Source of the DNA: Candidatus Brocadia sp. | Lineage (GTDB): Bacteria > Planctomycetota > Brocadiia > Brocadiales > Brocadiaceae | Reading direction: 5' to 3' | DNA: 6,610 bases | Assembly: GCA_030837935.1 (NCBI GenBank) | Contig: JAUQXU010000333.1 | Coordinates: 1-6,610, forward strand | Shown: piece after piece, positions 5,385 to 6,610 of the stretch | Layout: each line of letters starts with the position of its first letter | Numbering within the stretch: the stretch's first letter is position 1 | Program-made: the position numbers and the translations under genes | Notes under the pieces: generated by a model | Seen by the model: only the letters and a program-made list of their open reading frames with translations | Told to the model about the DNA's origin: nothing | The model's database searches: none

Positions 5385-6451
5385 ATCCATCTTTTAAGGA
5401 TTATCTCTTCTTTAACATGCGGGATATTCCATAGTACATGCATGTGTTTTAAAAGAAGGCTAAACGGACTAATTACGTAATAAAAATAGATTCTCTTGGA
5501 GGACGAAGGAACAGAATATCTTTTCGCGATAACTTCTGGACGAGGAAATACCCCTCTCACCAAGATCTTTACCTTCTCTTGAAACGTATGAGCTATTCGT
5601 GATTGAACCAACGTGTTGGGAACGAGGGTGCGGTCATCGTCTCTCATAAGGATTCTCCTCTTCATAAGCCGTACTAATTCTTTATCTAAATCCTCTGATC
5701 TGATTCTCCTATGGACATCATGAAAAACGTCTTCGTGCTCACCCATGATTTCCCTTACAATGAAAAGGGTAGTAGAAATAAGGCTTTCTATTCTGTATTT
5801 TTCGGCCTCAGACTTAAGCCTTACCCAATCAATCTTGCCTCTATAGTGTTTGAGTGTTTGAAAGATATCACACATCTGTATAAGCGCACCTTTGCTGGTA
5901 AAACTTTCATCTTGACTTATAAAACGGTGTTTAAAAAAATGGAGGCAGAGGTGAAGGATTAAATCCTCGGGACAAAGCATCAGTGCCTTACTACCAGAAA
6001 ACTCTATATTTTGAGCCCTTTCCCACCATCTTTCCATGATATCGGTATCAACAATACGAATTCGGGACAGATGTGCTCTCCTTGATATGTGCCAGTGAAT
6101 TTCAACCGGGATATTTTTCTCCGGATGAATATAACTTATGTGCTGGTGATTTTCTCTATACCAGTCCGGAGGCATATCACCCTGGAAACGATAGCCTAAT
6201 CCAGACATTATATCTTCTGCATGAGGAAGGTCTTCTCTTTTAACCAGGAGATCAATGTCACTCATTTGCCGTAAACCAATATCGCCATAAACAGTTTTAG
6301 CTAAAGCCGCGCCCTTGAGTACAATAACTTTCACACCTTTATCAAAAAACGTCTCTAAAATCCTCTTGAGTTCCGTATAAAGGTACATATTCCTGGCTAA
6401 ATTTCCTTGATAGGCGGTTCTCAGCTGATACATAATCTCTCGGGGAATCAA
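5369..6451 (-). CDS. Nucleotidyltransferase-fold family protein (NTP_transf_5 type), apparently lacking the usual N-terminus
   Basis: The 360-residue frame starts at TTG. After a helix rich in Asn/Arg (QGNLARNMYLYTELKRIL, 15-32) comes the nucleotidyltransferase core: VIVLKGAALAKTVYG (42-56), RQMSDIDLLV (61-70) with metal-ligand candidates D65 and D67, and IPVEIHWH (114-121) with E117 as likely third carboxylate. A mainly helical C-terminal half follows (PEDLILHLCLHFFKHRF at 161-177). This matches the uncharacterised nucleotidyltransferase family PF14907, for which no firm reaction is known. The start is doubtful. Family members usually carry about 60 to 80 more residues before the LARN helix. 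Here the frame is open for only ten codons above the TTG (through W-V-K-D-I-Q-E-S-H) and is then closed by TGA at 6484-6482, and no other frame in the remaining 126 nt resembles the missing part. AGGAAAG lies only 4 nt before the TTG; an ATG at 6433 is the alternative. It may be a shortened but working gene or a 5'-decayed one. Confidence 0.82.
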   Translation of the reverse strand: MIPREIMYQLRTAYQGNLARNMYLYTELKRILETFFDKGVKVIVLKGAALAKTVYGDIGLRQMSDIDLLVKREDLPHAEDIMSGLGYRFQGDMPPDWYRENHQHISYIHPEKNIPVEIHWHISRRAHLSRIRIVDTDIMERWWERAQNIEFSGSKALMLCPEDLILHLCLHFFKHRFISQDESFTSKGALIQMCDIFQTLKHYRGKIDWVRLKSEAEKYRIESLISTTLFIVREIMGEHEDVFHDVHRRIRSEDLDKELVRLMKRRILMRDDDRTLVPNTLVQSRIAHTFQEKVKILVRGVFPRPEVIAKRYSVPSSSKRIYFYYVISPFSLLLKHMHVLWNIPHVKEEIILKRWINEKD

Positions 6452-6610
6452 ATGGCTTTCCTGGATGTCCTTAACCCAACTTCAACAAATTCGTCATAAA
6501 AAAGGTGAAAAATGGGTAAAAATCTGGCAACAAAAAGTCGTAACTCCTTGATATGGTTAGATATTAAATTTTGGAACGTTCAATGTAGTGCCTGAATAAT
6601 ATTATTTTCA
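6452..6610. other. AT-rich region upstream of the nucleotidyltransferase gene, no gene seen
   Basis: This 159-nt stretch has no convincing reading frame on either strand. It contains the palindrome GAACGTTC (6574-6581) and an AAGGAG on the minus strand (6548-6543) not followed at good spacing by a start codon in the nucleotidyltransferase frame. I see no clear promoter with both boxes. Confidence 0.4.

Noticed and set aside
1..6610. CRISPR arrays, tRNA or rRNA genes, insertion sequences
   Set aside because: I saw no spaced direct repeats, no tRNA cloverleaf, no rRNA segments and no transposase in reading the window on both strands.

Overview
The window looks like chromosomal DNA of a Gram-negative-type bacterium with moderate GC. 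kdsB shows that it makes Kdo-containing lipopolysaccharide. The overlapping kdsB-pyrG pair is also known from Chlamydia, and together with the gene style it makes a member of the Planctomycetes/PVC group (an anammox-type Brocadiales planctomycete is my best guess) plausible. That taxonomic guess is inference, not proof.

Layout: (1) 1-834, minus strand: a caspase-like (metacaspase/orthocaspase, peptidase C14) protein with an intact His/Cys dyad; its stop codon lies just outside the left edge. (2) 835-1334: a 500-bp divergent regulatory region. On the minus strand, reading toward the caspase gene, it carries in order an AT-rich tract, a TTGACA/TATTTT promoter, an RNA domain with the signature of a cyclic-di-GMP-I (GEMM) riboswitch, a strong intrinsic terminator, and a ~200-nt leader with a very strong Shine-Dalgarno site. 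On the plus strand it carries the nadC promoter. (3) 1335-2285, plus: nadC, quinolinate phosphoribosyltransferase (NAD synthesis). (4) 2323-2697, minus: a small all-helical protein resembling DUF5618, with its own near-consensus promoter. (5) 2961-5313, plus: kdsB and pyrG, overlapping by 8 nt. PyrG makes CTP and KdsB uses CTP to activate Kdo, so the operon joins cofactor supply to use. (6) 5369-6451, minus: a nucleotidyltransferase-fold protein of the NTP_transf_5 type that appears to lack the usual N-terminal region.

The most interesting item is region 2. A bacterial caspase homologue appears to be controlled by a second-messenger riboswitch acting through transcription termination. The 5' half of the aptamer matches the GEMM consensus very well (GGCAAACC, a GCAA-capped stem, GGGACGCAAAG). 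The 3' half is less canonical, so ligand identity needs a covariance-model search and a binding test. The hexamer GCCTTA occurs both in the 3' strand of aptamer P1 and in the 5' strand of the terminator, which suggests how binding could be coupled to termination; my reading is that ligand favours termination (OFF).

The remaining genes are housekeeping (nadC, kdsB, pyrG) or poorly characterised (the DUF5618-like protein and the nucleotidyltransferase).
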